Shown here piece after piece: positions 15,954 to 26,202 of a stretch of 64,000 bases of DNA. The notes under the pieces are model-generated. The model did no database searches and had not been told where the DNA came from. It was given only the letters and a program-made list of their open reading frames with translations. The DNA is from Pedobacter frigiditerrae. GTDB taxonomy: Bacteria > Bacteroidota > Bacteroidia > Sphingobacteriales > Sphingobacteriaceae. The stretch covers positions 2,232,001-2,296,000 of the forward strand of contig NZ_JAVTSS010000001.1 of assembly GCF_032678705.1 (NCBI RefSeq). Direction: 5' to 3'. Made by a program: the position numbers and the translations under genes. The stretch's first letter is position 1. Every line of letters begins with the position of its first letter.

Positions 15954-17873
15954 ATGCGCTCTCCAATCAACTATCCAATCTTTAAAAACAGGTTCGGCAC
16001 TATTTTATTAGCTGTTTGCTTATTGTGTCTAACATCATTACTCACTAGAATTACCTTATTAGCTTTTTCAAACGCATCGTTTGACTGGACAATCCTCAAT
16101 ATACTTCGTGTATTTATAGTCGGCCTAATTTTTGATTTGGCAGCCGCCTCTTATGCCATTATCCCGTTGGTGCTTTATGTATGGCTTTTTCCATCTAGAT
16201 GGTTTGGTAAGCGATTCAATAAAATAGTATTGTTGGTTTATTTTTTCATCATCATTTCTACACTGATCGCTAATGCCATTTCTGAGTTTATCTTTTGGGA
16301 AGAGTTTTCGGTGAGGTTTAATTTTATTGCAGTTGATTATCTGGTTTATACCACAGAAGTAATTGGAAATATCCGTCAATCCTATCCAATCAATACCATA
16401 CTAGCTGTATTATTTATATTTTCTGCTTTACTTACTTATAGCCTTAAGAATTTAATTTGGCAATCAACCACTAATCAAACCAAGTTTAAACAAAGAAGCA
16501 AAATAGCTTTATTAATTCTTTTGGCTCCAGTAGCTACCTACTTTTTGGTAAATCATAAATGGAAAACACAAAGTGATAACCAATATGTAAATGAATTATC
16601 TGGGAATGGAATGTATGATTTCGGCTTTGCTTTTTGGCATAACGAATTAGATTATGATATTTTTTACAAAACCTTACCTATTCAGGAGGCTGTTAACCTA
16701 TTTAGAAAAACTTTTATTAAAGATACCTTACAAATAACAGGTAACTATAGTACAAGAAATATAATAAGTACTGAGAAACCCAATCAAATGAACGTGGTGT
16801 TAATTAGTGTAGAAAGTTTAAGTGCATCATTTTTGGGAAGTTTTGGAAATACACAAAACATTACACCCTGCATGGATTCTTTAGCGAAACAAGGAATGTT
16901 ATTTACTAATCTATATGCTTCTGGAACCAGAACAGTTAGAGGTTTAGAAGCGCTTTCGCTATGCATTCCTCCTACACCAGGTCAATCTATAGTTAAGCGA
17001 CCAGACAATAAGAATTTATTTACGCTTGGAGCTGTATTTAAAGACAAGGGATACCACAGTAGATTTATATATGGTGGTTATAGTTATTTTGATAACATGC
17101 ATGAATTCTTTTCTCAAAACGGTTATGATGTGACGGATAGAGATGCATTAAAGGATTCAGAAATACACTATTCTAATATTTGGGGCGTTGCCGATGAGGA
17201 TTTATTTACGCTATCATTAAGAGAGCTTGATAAAGACTACAAAGCAAAAAAACCTTTCTTTGCGCAGATCATGACAGTGTCGAATCACAGACCTTATACT
17301 TACCCAGAAGGAAGGATAGATATTCCTTCTCATACAGGTAGGGAGGGTGCTGTAAAATACACAGATTATGCCATTGGTAAATTTATTAGGGAAGCTAAGT
17401 TAAAGCCTTGGTTTGCCAATACACTTTTTATTATTGTGGCTGATCATTGTGCATCAAGTGCTGGCAAAGTAGAACTACCGGTAGATAAATATCATATCCC
17501 AATGATATTTTATGCACCAAATCACATTAAACCTTCAAAATTTGAGAAGTTAACCGCACAGATAGATATTGGGCCTACTTTATTAGGCTACTTAAACTTT
17601 AGTTATCAAAGCAAATTCTTCGGACAAGATGTCTTTAGAATGAAAGACAGTGAGGAAAGAGCATTCATTAGTACTTACCAAAGTTTAGGCTATATCAAGA
17701 ACAACCAGCTTGTTATTTTAGATCCGAATAAAAAGGTAAAAACTTTTACACCAGACTTTATAAATGGCAATTCAAAACCAATTGCAGCTAACCCTTCTTT
17801 AATAGACGAAGCAATAGCAAATTATCAATTGGCATCTTATCTCTATAAAAATAAGTTATACGGTTTTAAATAA
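15954..17873 (+). CDS. LTA synthase-like membrane sulfatase/phosphotransferase
   Basis: This 639-residue protein has about five N-terminal membrane helices (first 190 residues) and an extracytoplasmic alkaline-phosphatase-superfamily domain. Metal and nucleophile motifs are visible: VVLISVESLSASFLG, the nucleophile Thr region ASGTRTVRGLEAL, SNHRPYTYPEG and FIIVADHCA. This architecture is that of lipoteichoic acid synthase-like and phosphoethanolamine or phosphoglycerol transferases. In a diderm host it probably adds a phosphate-containing group to a periplasmic glycan or lipid. It follows the two-component pair by 142 bases and carries the same promoter repeat as the b561 operon, so it is a likely target of that regulator. 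Confidence 0.88.
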   Translation: MRSPINYPIFKNRFGTILLAVCLLCLTSLLTRITLLAFSNASFDWTILNILRVFIVGLIFDLAAASYAIIPLVLYVWLFPSRWFGKRFNKIVLLVYFFIIISTLIANAISEFIFWEEFSVRFNFIAVDYLVYTTEVIGNIRQSYPINTILAVLFIFSALLTYSLKNLIWQSTTNQTKFKQRSKIALLILLAPVATYFLVNHKWKTQSDNQYVNELSGNGMYDFGFAFWHNELDYDIFYKTLPIQEAVNLFRKTFIKDTLQITGNYSTRNIISTEKPNQMNVVLISVESLSASFLGSFGNTQNITPCMDSLAKQGMLFTNLYASGTRTVRGLEALSLCIPPTPGQSIVKRPDNKNLFTLGAVFKDKGYHSRFIYGGYSYFDNMHEFFSQNGYDVTDRDALKDSEIHYSNIWGVADEDLFTLSLRELDKDYKAKKPFFAQIMTVSNHRPYTYPEGRIDIPSHTGREGAVKYTDYAIGKFIREAKLKPWFANTLFIIVADHCASSAGKVELPVDKYHIPMIFYAPNHIKPSKFEKLTAQIDIGPTLLGYLNFSYQSKFFGQDVFRMKDSEERAFISTYQSLGYIKNNQLVILDPNKKVKTFTPDFINGNSKPIAANPSLIDEAIANYQLASYLYKNKLYGFK

Positions 17874-17876
17874 AAC

Positions 17877-19721
17877 TTAAGGTTTCAGCTCAACTAATTT
17901 CCCATCAATTTTATTATAATCCATTGCCAAACCAATAACTCTTTCTAGCAATACTCGTTTTTTATTACGATGAAATACTGGGTAGGTGGTATTGGTAAAA
18001 ATCTTATTGCCGCTAAAGCGAAGTCCGTCTACCGACTTCGCATAAAGTATAGGTTGATCGAAAGTTTCGAAAGTATTATTTTCTATTTTGATACCAGAGT
18101 GAAAGTATTTCTTTTGTCCTTTTAGGTCAGGAATCTCAGGATAGATAGAAATTACAGCGCTTGTAAACTGGTACATACTGGTTAAAGCATTTACAAATTT
18201 ATTGTTAGAAATAGTAACATCTGTACAGGTTCCTGTTTCATACCAACCATTGGCATCTCCGCATAAAAGAATAGCAGAGCCTGATGTATGATCGAAAAGA
18301 TTCTTGCTTACTACAACTGCTTTTGGCGTACTGAATAAGGCTCCCCTTGCTCTATTGTTACGAATGATATTACCTGTAAAAGTAACCGATGGTGTCCATG
18401 ATAGGTTCTCTATTCCGATAGCTGTTTTAGCAGGATCTATCTCTGCATCTAGTGGTTTACTAAAGGTAATTTTAAACTCTTTCATAGGCGTTTTCGCATC
18501 GCCCTGCACAGGTGAAATGGAGGTAATGGTATTCTTAGTATCCCAAAGCTCCATTGTGCTAGATCGTATAAACTGGACTGTATCTTTTACATTGCCCCAA
18601 TCGAAACCGTAAGACTGTCCATGCATGTATCTTCCAATTACGGTATAGTCATCTATTTTTTGAATCAGTTTAAGGTAGGTCCCGTGTACATTAATTGCAT
18701 CATCCATCATCCCTTCATATAAACCATTTTTGGAAATAATCTTTCCCCAGCATCCCGAAAAATGAGTCGCATCAGCTTGAGTGGTAAAATATCGAGGGTC
18801 ATTTTTCCCTCTTAAACAAACACCAAAACCATCCATGTAAATGTTCTCAGTTAATTGAGCCAAAAGCCCCATTCCTTCTGCGTAATGAACTTTCACATTC
18901 TCAAAGCTAATATCCTTACCCTTATGCACAAAAATACCAGGTGATGGTCTTGGACCACTTCTCATGGCAATTACTGTTCCAGGCACCAGTTTTTTATTCT
19001 TCCAACGTACACTGATCATCCGTGGAGAAAGTTCAGTAACCCCTCTGGTGCCTACCGCGATATCTCCAGTATTAAAAACAATGCGTTTGGTATCTTTCTC
19101 AAAAGCGATACCCGAGCCTGGGCGCATTTCCCAACCTTCTCCGCGATTGTAAAAAACACTATCCTTTATTTTATAATCTACCCATGGTGCTACTTGGTAA
19201 ACGATATTTCCTTTTAATGTATCGTTTTCGATAATTTGGATTTGGGAGATTTGTGGTTTTTCAAAATCAATAGAAAGGTTCTTGATCTTTACGTTTGTAC
19301 TACCAATTAATGCAATTGGCAACATCCTTCCATGAAACATCAAGTCTGCACCTTTTCCATCTAGCGTTATGTTTTTCCAACCTTCTAATGCGATACCTAC
19401 TATTTTAGGGTTATCCTGATCATGGTTAGAAATGTAATATTCTTTCCTTTGTGCACCTTCTGGATAAAAATCATATCGCCCTTTTTGGAATTGAATAACG
19501 ATAGATACCTGATCATTGTTTTCACTTTTAATCTTTTGAACTACGGTATTCAATAATACAGAAGTATTCTTCCCCGTACCTGGTAAAATGCCATAATCGG
19601 CAAGTTTGTAGATTTTGGTTTTAGTTTGAGCTTTTACTGAATTCATTAAGCCGATGACTAACAACATCAACAAGATGATTTTACTGTAGGAGTTAAGGGT
19701 ATATTCTTTATGATTTGACAT
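17877..19721 (-). CDS. GH110 family alpha-1,3-galactosidase-like beta-helix enzyme
   Basis: This protein of about 614 residues is a right-handed parallel beta-helix with a signal peptide (SKIILLMLLVIGLMNSVKAQ). The GH110 signature is strong: YAEGMGLLAQLTENIYMDGFGV, then QADATHFSGCWGKI and GMMDDAINVHGTYL, whose paired Asp are in the region assigned as catalytic in this family. GH110 enzymes remove alpha-1,3-linked galactose, such as blood group B or linear B epitopes. It should act in the periplasm as part of the polysaccharide locus. Start ATG at 19721 is chosen; a longer frame would run into the upstream GH95 gene. Seven bases separate it from that gene. Confidence 0.86.
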   Translation of the reverse strand: MSNHKEYTLNSYSKIILLMLLVIGLMNSVKAQTKTKIYKLADYGILPGTGKNTSVLLNTVVQKIKSENNDQVSIVIQFQKGRYDFYPEGAQRKEYYISNHDQDNPKIVGIALEGWKNITLDGKGADLMFHGRMLPIALIGSTNVKIKNLSIDFEKPQISQIQIIENDTLKGNIVYQVAPWVDYKIKDSVFYNRGEGWEMRPGSGIAFEKDTKRIVFNTGDIAVGTRGVTELSPRMISVRWKNKKLVPGTVIAMRSGPRPSPGIFVHKGKDISFENVKVHYAEGMGLLAQLTENIYMDGFGVCLRGKNDPRYFTTQADATHFSGCWGKIISKNGLYEGMMDDAINVHGTYLKLIQKIDDYTVIGRYMHGQSYGFDWGNVKDTVQFIRSSTMELWDTKNTITSISPVQGDAKTPMKEFKITFSKPLDAEIDPAKTAIGIENLSWTPSVTFTGNIIRNNRARGALFSTPKAVVVSKNLFDHTSGSAILLCGDANGWYETGTCTDVTISNNKFVNALTSMYQFTSAVISIYPEIPDLKGQKKYFHSGIKIENNTFETFDQPILYAKSVDGLRFSGNKIFTNTTYPVFHRNKKRVLLERVIGLAMDYNKIDGKLVELKP

Positions 19722-19728
19722 TATAAAA

Positions 19729-21942
19729 TTAATTGAGTTTTGCTGAAAGTATCTCTTTGAGCTCTCCGTTAACACGAAGCTTTACCTTCTCTGGTTTTTT
19801 AGAATAAATTTGATAACTGACTACCTTCCCATCTAACCATTTACAATTAACAGTAAAGCCGCCTCTAGCTTTAAGTCCATTAAACTCACCTGCTTTAGCC
19901 CACGCTTCTGGTATCGAAGGCAATAGGTGAATTTCACCAGCATGGCTTTGCAATAACATTTCGGCCATTGCCGCACTAATCCCAAAATTTCCATCTAACT
20001 GGAAAGGAGGATGATTGGCAAATAAATTCGGCAAGGTGTTATAGGTTAAGAGACCTCTAATCATCATACCAGCCTTTTCACCATCGCCCAATCTCGCCCA
20101 TAAGGCAGCTCGCCATGGCCAAGTCCAAGAACGCCTGCTATCGCCAACGGTAGACTCAACTGTAAATGGTGTATTTATGTTTTTGCCATAGTTACCACTT
20201 CTGCTTCTCAAAGAAATAATAGCGGCGTTCGCAAAATCAGGCGTGTTCGTCTTACTTATCTGACGGCCTGGATATACGGCAAAAAGTTGAGAAGTATGGC
20301 GGTGTTGGTCATCTGGATCGTCACGATCTTCTTGCCATTCTTGTAATTGTCCCCATTTTCCAATTTTATTAGGAGCGAGCTTTTTTTGCATTTCTGCTAC
20401 TTTCTTTTGATAAACAGCATCTACACCAAGTTCTTTAGCGGCTAAAAGGTAATTTTGGAATAAGTCCCAAACTATTTGTTGGTCATGCATTACTCCATCT
20501 TCTCTTGGTCCATGTTCTGGAGACCAGCCATTCGGAACCATTAAAGTTCTATCTTTAGTTAGCTTTAAACGATCTTCCCAGAACTGACAAAGTTCTTTTA
20601 AAATGGGATAAGCGGTATTTTGCAAGTACGATTTATCTCTAGTAAAATCCCAATGTTCAAATAAATGCTGAGCATACCAAGCACTAGCAGGAATATTCCA
20701 TTCCCAACCATTACCTCCAAAAATACTCTGACTTGTTCTTGCTGTCCAGCCTCGTGTATTTTCGCCAAAGGCTTTGCGTGTAGCTATGCGATTAGGTTCC
20801 TGAGCGGCTACAATAAAATCGATCAATGGTACATGACATTGAGATAAATTTGTTGATTCTGCTGCCCAGTAATTCATTTGAATGTTAATGTTATTATGAT
20901 AATCACTTGCCCATGCAGGTTTATTACTGTTGTTCCACAAACCTTGTAAATTGGCAGGAAGTCCGCCTGGCCTTGATGAACTTACCAAAAGATAACGACC
21001 ATATTGAAAAAGTAACTCCTCAAGATCTGGATCTTTAACACCACTGGCATATTTTTTTAACCTTAAATCAATTGGAAGAGCTAATTGTTCTTGGACTGTC
21101 TCGCCAATATTGATGATAGCAGCATCCGTTAATTTACTGATATCCTTAATATGTCTACTTAATAATTTAGTATAACTCAATTGATTTGCAGCCGTTAATT
21201 CCTTATCTATCCTTGGCATTGGATCCTCGCCTCGCCAACCTGAAATGTAGCTAGGTTTATAATTGGTACGTGCATCGAGGTAAAAGATAATTGAATTACA
21301 ATTTTTAAAGCTAATTATATTGCCTTCTATATTAACAGCGCCACCACTTTGAACTAATTTTAGCTTTGCAGCATATGTCAATTGATTAGGCATTTCTCCA
21401 ATAAAACTCAATCCGTCTACACTTGAAGTACTAATTGCTCCTTGCGCTGATAACATGGAAACTTTGCCTGATAGCGCTCCTTTTTTACTAGCAGTATACC
21501 TGAAAACCATAACTTGATCAGGATAACTAGCAAAAGCTTCACGAGTATAAGTAACTCCGTTTAGCTCGAAAGTGGTAGTGTGTATACCAGTACTAACATT
21601 CAATTCCCTACGATAATCTTTTACTGCATCTACTTGATCAAAATTGATGATAAACTCTCCAAAGTTGCGGTAAGAGCCAAAACCACGGTCGCCAGTTTGG
21701 TATTCGCCATCCCAATTGTTATCACCCGACCAAAGGCTTTGCTCGTTAAACTGGATGCGTTCTGTTTTAATACCTCCGTATAACATCGCCCCAATCCGTC
21801 CATTACCAATAGGCAATGCTTCTCGCTCCCATTTTTCAGCAGGTTGCTGATACCAAAGTTTATTTTTATTTCCTGTATCAGCTTTTGCTGCAATTACGCT
21901 AAGTAATAATAACACGAAAGTTAGGCTGCTAAAGTTTTTCAT
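19729..21942 (-). CDS. GH95 family alpha-L-fucosidase / alpha-L-galactosidase
   Basis: This 737-residue enzyme has a signal peptide ending near AAKADTG. The GH95 N-terminal domain signature is WEREALPIGNGRIGAMLYGG and IQFNEQSLWSG. The catalytic barrel follows, with PANLQGLWN, YHNNINIQMNYW (the Asn pair used for catalysis), NGWSPEHGPRED and QLDGNFG. GH95 inverting enzymes cut alpha-1,2-fucose or alpha-L-galactose at chain ends. Together with the GH110 and GH20 neighbours, a branched galactosylated and fucosylated side chain is the likely target. A perfect palindrome lies 36 bases upstream of its start and may be an operator. Confidence 0.93.
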   Translation of the reverse strand: MKNFSSLTFVLLLLSVIAAKADTGNKNKLWYQQPAEKWEREALPIGNGRIGAMLYGGIKTERIQFNEQSLWSGDNNWDGEYQTGDRGFGSYRNFGEFIINFDQVDAVKDYRRELNVSTGIHTTTFELNGVTYTREAFASYPDQVMVFRYTASKKGALSGKVSMLSAQGAISTSSVDGLSFIGEMPNQLTYAAKLKLVQSGGAVNIEGNIISFKNCNSIIFYLDARTNYKPSYISGWRGEDPMPRIDKELTAANQLSYTKLLSRHIKDISKLTDAAIINIGETVQEQLALPIDLRLKKYASGVKDPDLEELLFQYGRYLLVSSSRPGGLPANLQGLWNNSNKPAWASDYHNNINIQMNYWAAESTNLSQCHVPLIDFIVAAQEPNRIATRKAFGENTRGWTARTSQSIFGGNGWEWNIPASAWYAQHLFEHWDFTRDKSYLQNTAYPILKELCQFWEDRLKLTKDRTLMVPNGWSPEHGPREDGVMHDQQIVWDLFQNYLLAAKELGVDAVYQKKVAEMQKKLAPNKIGKWGQLQEWQEDRDDPDDQHRHTSQLFAVYPGRQISKTNTPDFANAAIISLRSRSGNYGKNINTPFTVESTVGDSRRSWTWPWRAALWARLGDGEKAGMMIRGLLTYNTLPNLFANHPPFQLDGNFGISAAMAEMLLQSHAGEIHLLPSIPEAWAKAGEFNGLKARGGFTVNCKWLDGKVVSYQIYSKKPEKVKLRVNGELKEILSAKLN

Positions 21943-21977
21943 CTTTTAATTAAATTGACATTAGAGATTAAAGCTAC

Positions 21978-21989
21978 ACAAACGTTTGT
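21978..21989. promoter_or_regulatory. LacI-type operator-like palindrome upstream of GH95
   Basis: ACAAACGTTTGT is a 12-base perfect palindrome with a central CG, like LacI-family operators. It sits 36 bases before the GH95 start. The same core (CAAACGTTTG) stands upstream of GH20 at 24447-24456. No LacI-family gene is present in the window. Confidence 0.45.
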
Positions 21990-22012
21990 TTTTGATTAGC
22001 ATCTGGATGCAA

Positions 22013-24367
22013 TTAATGGGTTGCACTTAAATCGGTTATTAATTGTTCGTTCAATCGTTTATTATAGACCTTTAGTTCTGAGACTAATCCATAAACTCCA
22101 TTTTTGGCATCTCCTAACTCGCTTAATGGGAAGACGAGTGTCTGTATCCTATTCATTGTATCTTTTGTATTGACAAAGCTTAACTTTTTACCTTCCATTT
22201 TTTGGACTAGCTTTCCATCCACATATAACCAAGTACCTTTTTCATTTCCTGTAATTACAACTTTATAAGCTTTATCTTGTTCAAATACAAAGTCGAAAAG
22301 ATCAGTATAGTTCTCTCTACTAAAACCTAATCTTAATCCATCACTTTTTAATAAAAATACCCTGGCATTTTCAGATTGAAACAAAGTTACATCAGCATTG
22401 CTTCCCATTGCAGGTTGTAAGGTAAAGGCAACTGAATAGGGATAGCCAATTTCCTTTAAAGGTAATTGAATTGATTTGGCACTTTTATCTAACAAATCTT
22501 TCTTTAAAACTAATGAATCAGCAGTTGCTGAAGGAACAATTGCTCGCATATTTAGTCCTGGACCCTCGCCAATGTTAATGCTGTTTTTAGCAAAGTTATT
22601 CCAATCAGACTGCGCTGTTTTTCCTGCCCACATTTTTTCTGCTAACACTTGCATCGCTGGAAAAACCCTTTGATGGACGTCTTTCATTGTAATTCCATTT
22701 CCTACATGGTCATTCCATACGGCAAACATCCCTCCTCTTATTTTAGGATGTCCCATTAGGAAGCTTACATTTCCAATCTGATTAGGTTCCCAATTTTGAT
22801 AAAGTCGCTTTACATTCAAAAAATCATAATAATAACCAGCAGCAGGAACAATATAAAGTGAGCCATCTGGTGTACTGATTTGATCATAACCCAAGCGAAC
22901 CATTTCTTTAGGTTCAGCATAACCATTGTACCAAGCATTCATGGTTACTCCATCAGCACTAACTGGTGTATTTCCTTGAGCATGTGTTAATGCACCCCAT
23001 AGCCTTACCTTTTTGCCAAAACTCTGCACAAAACGGATATAATGATCGGTAAATGCCCTAAAACTTTCTGCTTCTTTCTTCGAATACTCATCTGTACCAA
23101 TATGTACTTCTGGATCTACAAACACTGGATCTTTGCCGACTATATATTCTTTAAAAACATTGTCTATGATCTCATAGGTTTTAGGATTATTGATATCCAA
23201 GTGATCCATTCCATACGCCTTACTTCCAATTTCAGGAAAGGCTTTGGTAAAAGCTAAGGAGTGTGCAGGCACATCAATTTCAGGTATAATTCGAATCCCA
23301 TACAATTGTCCTGTTAATTGTAATTCTTTAAATTCCGCTTTGGTATAATGTCCATCTTTTGCTGTTAATTGAGGATATGTAGTACTTTCCAATCTAAAAG
23401 CGGAATAGGTTTTATTCCAATCACCTTCAAAAAATTGCTTAAAACCATTATCGTTTAAATGAATATGAAAATCGCCCATTTTATAATAGGCCATCATTTT
23501 CACGTAGTGTTTTAGAAAATCTAGGGTAAAAAATTTACGACCAACATCAAGCACCAATCCCCTTACCTCATATTTAGGATAATCACGTGCCTTACCCTTA
23601 ACAATTTGATGATGAGTTGGATCTTGCTCTAACAATTGCAAAACAGTTCTAGTAGCCCAAAAAGTACCTTTATAATAAGGAGCCTTAATATGTATGGCTT
23701 GATCAATAGCCATGGCATAACCTTCATTTCCCAAGTTTTTCTGCGTTGCATCAATGGCAAGAACTATATCTCCAGCTTTTGCCTTACCATTAGCAATACT
23801 TAATGAAGGATAACCTGTTAATTGTTTAAGTTCTTTAAGAAAGATCTTTGCTGCAGGCATTAAAAGTTTTTCAGCATCGGCACTAATGATGATCCTGCTA
23901 TTTGGCAATAATTTAAAATGACCATTGCCACCATTCCACTCTTGTAAAGATGGAATTACAAAAGGCTGCTTGTTTACACCTGATTGCTTACGAAACTGGC
24001 CTTCTACCTTTATGCCTTGTTGAAATTCATAAGCTTTGTTATTTTGGATATTTCTTAACTTAAGCACCAACTGAACTTCACAATCAACCAAGGGCTGATA
24101 AATTTTTCCCTTTAAATCTATAACAGTTTTTCTACTTGAGCCATAAAGAAAAAGTTCATAGCCTTCAATAGGTTTTGGAAGCACTAATTGTTGTATACCT
24201 TGTGTTACTTTATCTGAAAAAGATAGTCTGGCAATTACCGATTTAAAAGCTGTTGAGTCGGCGGCATCTAGTTTTAATTCCTCTATTGACTTTGTTTGTT
24301 GAGCTTTGCTAAACTGAAAATTCAATAAGATCATACTGGCTATAAGCCATTTAATTTTCAAAGACAT
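22013..24367 (-). CDS. GH20 beta-N-acetylhexosaminidase
   Basis: This 784-residue secreted enzyme has a signal peptide (IASMILLNFQFSKAQ). An N-terminal GH20b-type domain ends near residue 265, where the barrel begins at YEVRGLVLDVGRKFF. FHIHLNDNGFKQFF, IIPEIDVPAHSLAF and DPEVHIGTDEYS follow, the last with the catalytic Asp-Glu pair. The C-terminal ~150 residues look like a LamG/concanavalin-type carbohydrate-binding sandwich (GTWLYVDGKLVQKM). GH20 removes terminal GlcNAc or GalNAc by substrate-assisted catalysis. It heads the GH20-GH95-GH110 group. Confidence 0.93.
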   Translation of the reverse strand: MSLKIKWLIASMILLNFQFSKAQQTKSIEELKLDAADSTAFKSVIARLSFSDKVTQGIQQLVLPKPIEGYELFLYGSSRKTVIDLKGKIYQPLVDCEVQLVLKLRNIQNNKAYEFQQGIKVEGQFRKQSGVNKQPFVIPSLQEWNGGNGHFKLLPNSRIIISADAEKLLMPAAKIFLKELKQLTGYPSLSIANGKAKAGDIVLAIDATQKNLGNEGYAMAIDQAIHIKAPYYKGTFWATRTVLQLLEQDPTHHQIVKGKARDYPKYEVRGLVLDVGRKFFTLDFLKHYVKMMAYYKMGDFHIHLNDNGFKQFFEGDWNKTYSAFRLESTTYPQLTAKDGHYTKAEFKELQLTGQLYGIRIIPEIDVPAHSLAFTKAFPEIGSKAYGMDHLDINNPKTYEIIDNVFKEYIVGKDPVFVDPEVHIGTDEYSKKEAESFRAFTDHYIRFVQSFGKKVRLWGALTHAQGNTPVSADGVTMNAWYNGYAEPKEMVRLGYDQISTPDGSLYIVPAAGYYYDFLNVKRLYQNWEPNQIGNVSFLMGHPKIRGGMFAVWNDHVGNGITMKDVHQRVFPAMQVLAEKMWAGKTAQSDWNNFAKNSINIGEGPGLNMRAIVPSATADSLVLKKDLLDKSAKSIQLPLKEIGYPYSVAFTLQPAMGSNADVTLFQSENARVFLLKSDGLRLGFSRENYTDLFDFVFEQDKAYKVVITGNEKGTWLYVDGKLVQKMEGKKLSFVNTKDTMNRIQTLVFPLSELGDAKNGVYGLVSELKVYNKRLNEQLITDLSATH

Positions 24368-24445
24368 TTGATGTTTTTTTTAGGATCGTGATTTGGTTTG
24401 ATCTAAACTATCAATATTTAACATAAAGGAAGATATTAACACAAC

Positions 24446-24457
24446 ACAAACGTTTGA
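24446..24457. promoter_or_regulatory. LacI-type operator-like palindrome upstream of GH20
   Basis: ACAAACGTTTGA contains the 10-base perfect palindrome CAAACGTTTG (24447-24456), the same core as at 21978-21989. It lies about 80 bases upstream of the GH20 start. Two copies before two glycosidase genes of the same locus suggest a shared regulator. Confidence 0.42.
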
Positions 24458-24473
24458 GATGGAAGTATTTTCG

Positions 24474-24582
24474 TCATCCGATGGGTATAAAGCATACTGC
24501 AAATCTCATTGGTTGACTATATGAAAGCTACCATTAGTCATCCGATGAAACCGGAATAACTGTCTATATTCATCGGATGACA
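24474..24582. repeat. TCATCCGATG sites, one single and one inverted pair
   Basis: TCATCCGATG occurs at 24474-24483 and 24538-24547, and its complement at 24571-24580. The last two extend to 13 of 14 matching bases as an inverted pair (24536-24549 and 24569-24582). A 14-base exact match in reverse orientation lies at 54347-54360. These could be operators of an unlinked regulator (GntR-like half-site pairs) or a hairpin after the TlpA-like gene. Confidence 0.45.
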
Positions 24583-24587
24583 GTTAA

Positions 24588-26003
24588 CTATTCACTAATG
24601 TAATCTTCGATGTATTTTTCCCAATTAACACCAAATGGTATAATAACAAATTTCCCTTGCGGACTAATCAAAAATTTCGATGGCCAAGAAGAAACTTGGT
24701 AATTGGTTTCAATCACATTATCAGACATCACCACTGGGAAATTATATTTAAATTCTTTCATGTATGCTTTTACGGCTGGCTCATTATCTCTACTTGCAAT
24801 TGTTATCACATTAAGCTTTGGTAACTTTCCATTTTGAGTTTTTAGATATACCTTTTGCAAATCAGGATGCTCTGCTCTACAAGGTCCACACCAAGTTCCC
24901 CAAAAATCTACCAATGTCCATTGATTTTTCTGATTACCAAGTTTGTAGGGAGTTCCATCTAATTGAAGTAGCGCAAATGAAGGAGCAGTTTTAAAGTTAG
25001 CATTGAATTGACTTAGCCATAAGTCATTAAATTTAGCTTGATCTTTATAAAGTGCCTTTGCTTTTGCCTTGAAGGATGGGTCATTCATAGACAATGCCAT
25101 AACGGTCTTAAATTTCTCTTCATCATTAGCTAATGTTGCTAAATAATCATCAGCAAAGGAATCTTTTTCTTCCCCCAATAAGAAGATCATATCATAGAAA
25201 TAAGCACTTTTAACCGTTTTATCCATTAAATCAGGACTGAATTGATTGGCTAACTTTAAGAAGGTCATTTTCTCCGTCTTATCTTGGGTTTTTTGAGCAG
25301 CAATAAAGTTCGTATAAGCGAACATATACCTATACCAAGCCCTGATTTCTTTAGTTGACCTTTTAAGGTCATTTGGATCTAATTCCTTTTGATTTTGTTG
25401 AAGGTTACTATAAATTAACTTAAAAATCTTATCGCCTGTTGACTTTAGTGCTGCATTACCAACCATTAATTTAGCAAGGAGTAAACCATATCTTGCTTTT
25501 CTTTCCGCGTAAAAATCGGTTTGACTTGTTAAATAGGTCAAGTACTCGTTACCAATTGCCAATAATTTGGCAGGGTCTTTCTGATTGTCTTGCGCTTCTA
25601 CCCATTTAGCTACCACAAATCTGTTATTTTTTAAAAATGGGGTAGCATCATTTCCAATTTTTTTCAATATGACACGAGCATTCATTTTTTCTTCATTCAT
25701 TAAAGCAAACACCGAATCTATGGTCATGTTCATCTTTTTGATATGGGCTAAAAATGATGTATCGGTTCTCATCTTTTCTTGGACAGCGCTTAGGAAAGAC
25801 TGAGCGAAGCTATTGTGAAACAAGTCTACTGCCATTGATGGATTGCTTGCAGCCAATTTCTGCATATAATATACTGCAGAGTCTGGTTGTTTAGCTTTAG
25901 TTCTTTGAAAACTGTTAAAGTAATTTATCTCATCACGAACGTTTTGGGCTAAAATAGAAAAGGATGATAATAGTAGTAAAATAAAAACCGATAGTTTTTT
26001 CAT
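24588..26003 (-). CDS. TlpA-like thiol-disulfide protein with helical N-terminal domain
   Basis: This 471-residue protein has a signal peptide (KKLSVFILLLLSSFSILAQ). A helical region of about 300 residues with little recognised structure follows. The C-terminal thioredoxin domain (about residues 330-471) carries the redox motif WCGPC in DFWGTWCGPCRAEHPDL, and VSSWPSKFLI near the cis-Pro. Such TlpA/AhpC-type proteins are common inside Bacteroidota polysaccharide loci, where they may keep periplasmic glycosidases reduced. ATG at 26003 is chosen over a longer frame to 26054, because it starts the signal peptide. Confidence 0.85.
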   Translation of the reverse strand: MKKLSVFILLLLSSFSILAQNVRDEINYFNSFQRTKAKQPDSAVYYMQKLAASNPSMAVDLFHNSFAQSFLSAVQEKMRTDTSFLAHIKKMNMTIDSVFALMNEEKMNARVILKKIGNDATPFLKNNRFVVAKWVEAQDNQKDPAKLLAIGNEYLTYLTSQTDFYAERKARYGLLLAKLMVGNAALKSTGDKIFKLIYSNLQQNQKELDPNDLKRSTKEIRAWYRYMFAYTNFIAAQKTQDKTEKMTFLKLANQFSPDLMDKTVKSAYFYDMIFLLGEEKDSFADDYLATLANDEEKFKTVMALSMNDPSFKAKAKALYKDQAKFNDLWLSQFNANFKTAPSFALLQLDGTPYKLGNQKNQWTLVDFWGTWCGPCRAEHPDLQKVYLKTQNGKLPKLNVITIASRDNEPAVKAYMKEFKYNFPVVMSDNVIETNYQVSSWPSKFLISPQGKFVIIPFGVNWEKYIEDYISE

Positions 26004-26202
26004 AAGGATGTTAGGTTTAAGCCTTGAAATTAACAAAACATTTAGAATTACCATCCTTAAATGTTTTAATCGATATATTTTGTCTTAATCGACCATTAAA
26101 ATTGGCGCAATCGCACTGAAATAACATTTCCTTATTAGCGACCTTGTCTTAACAAAAACAATGTAGAAGATAAGTAGTTATAATATTAAAGGATATAAGA
26201 CC

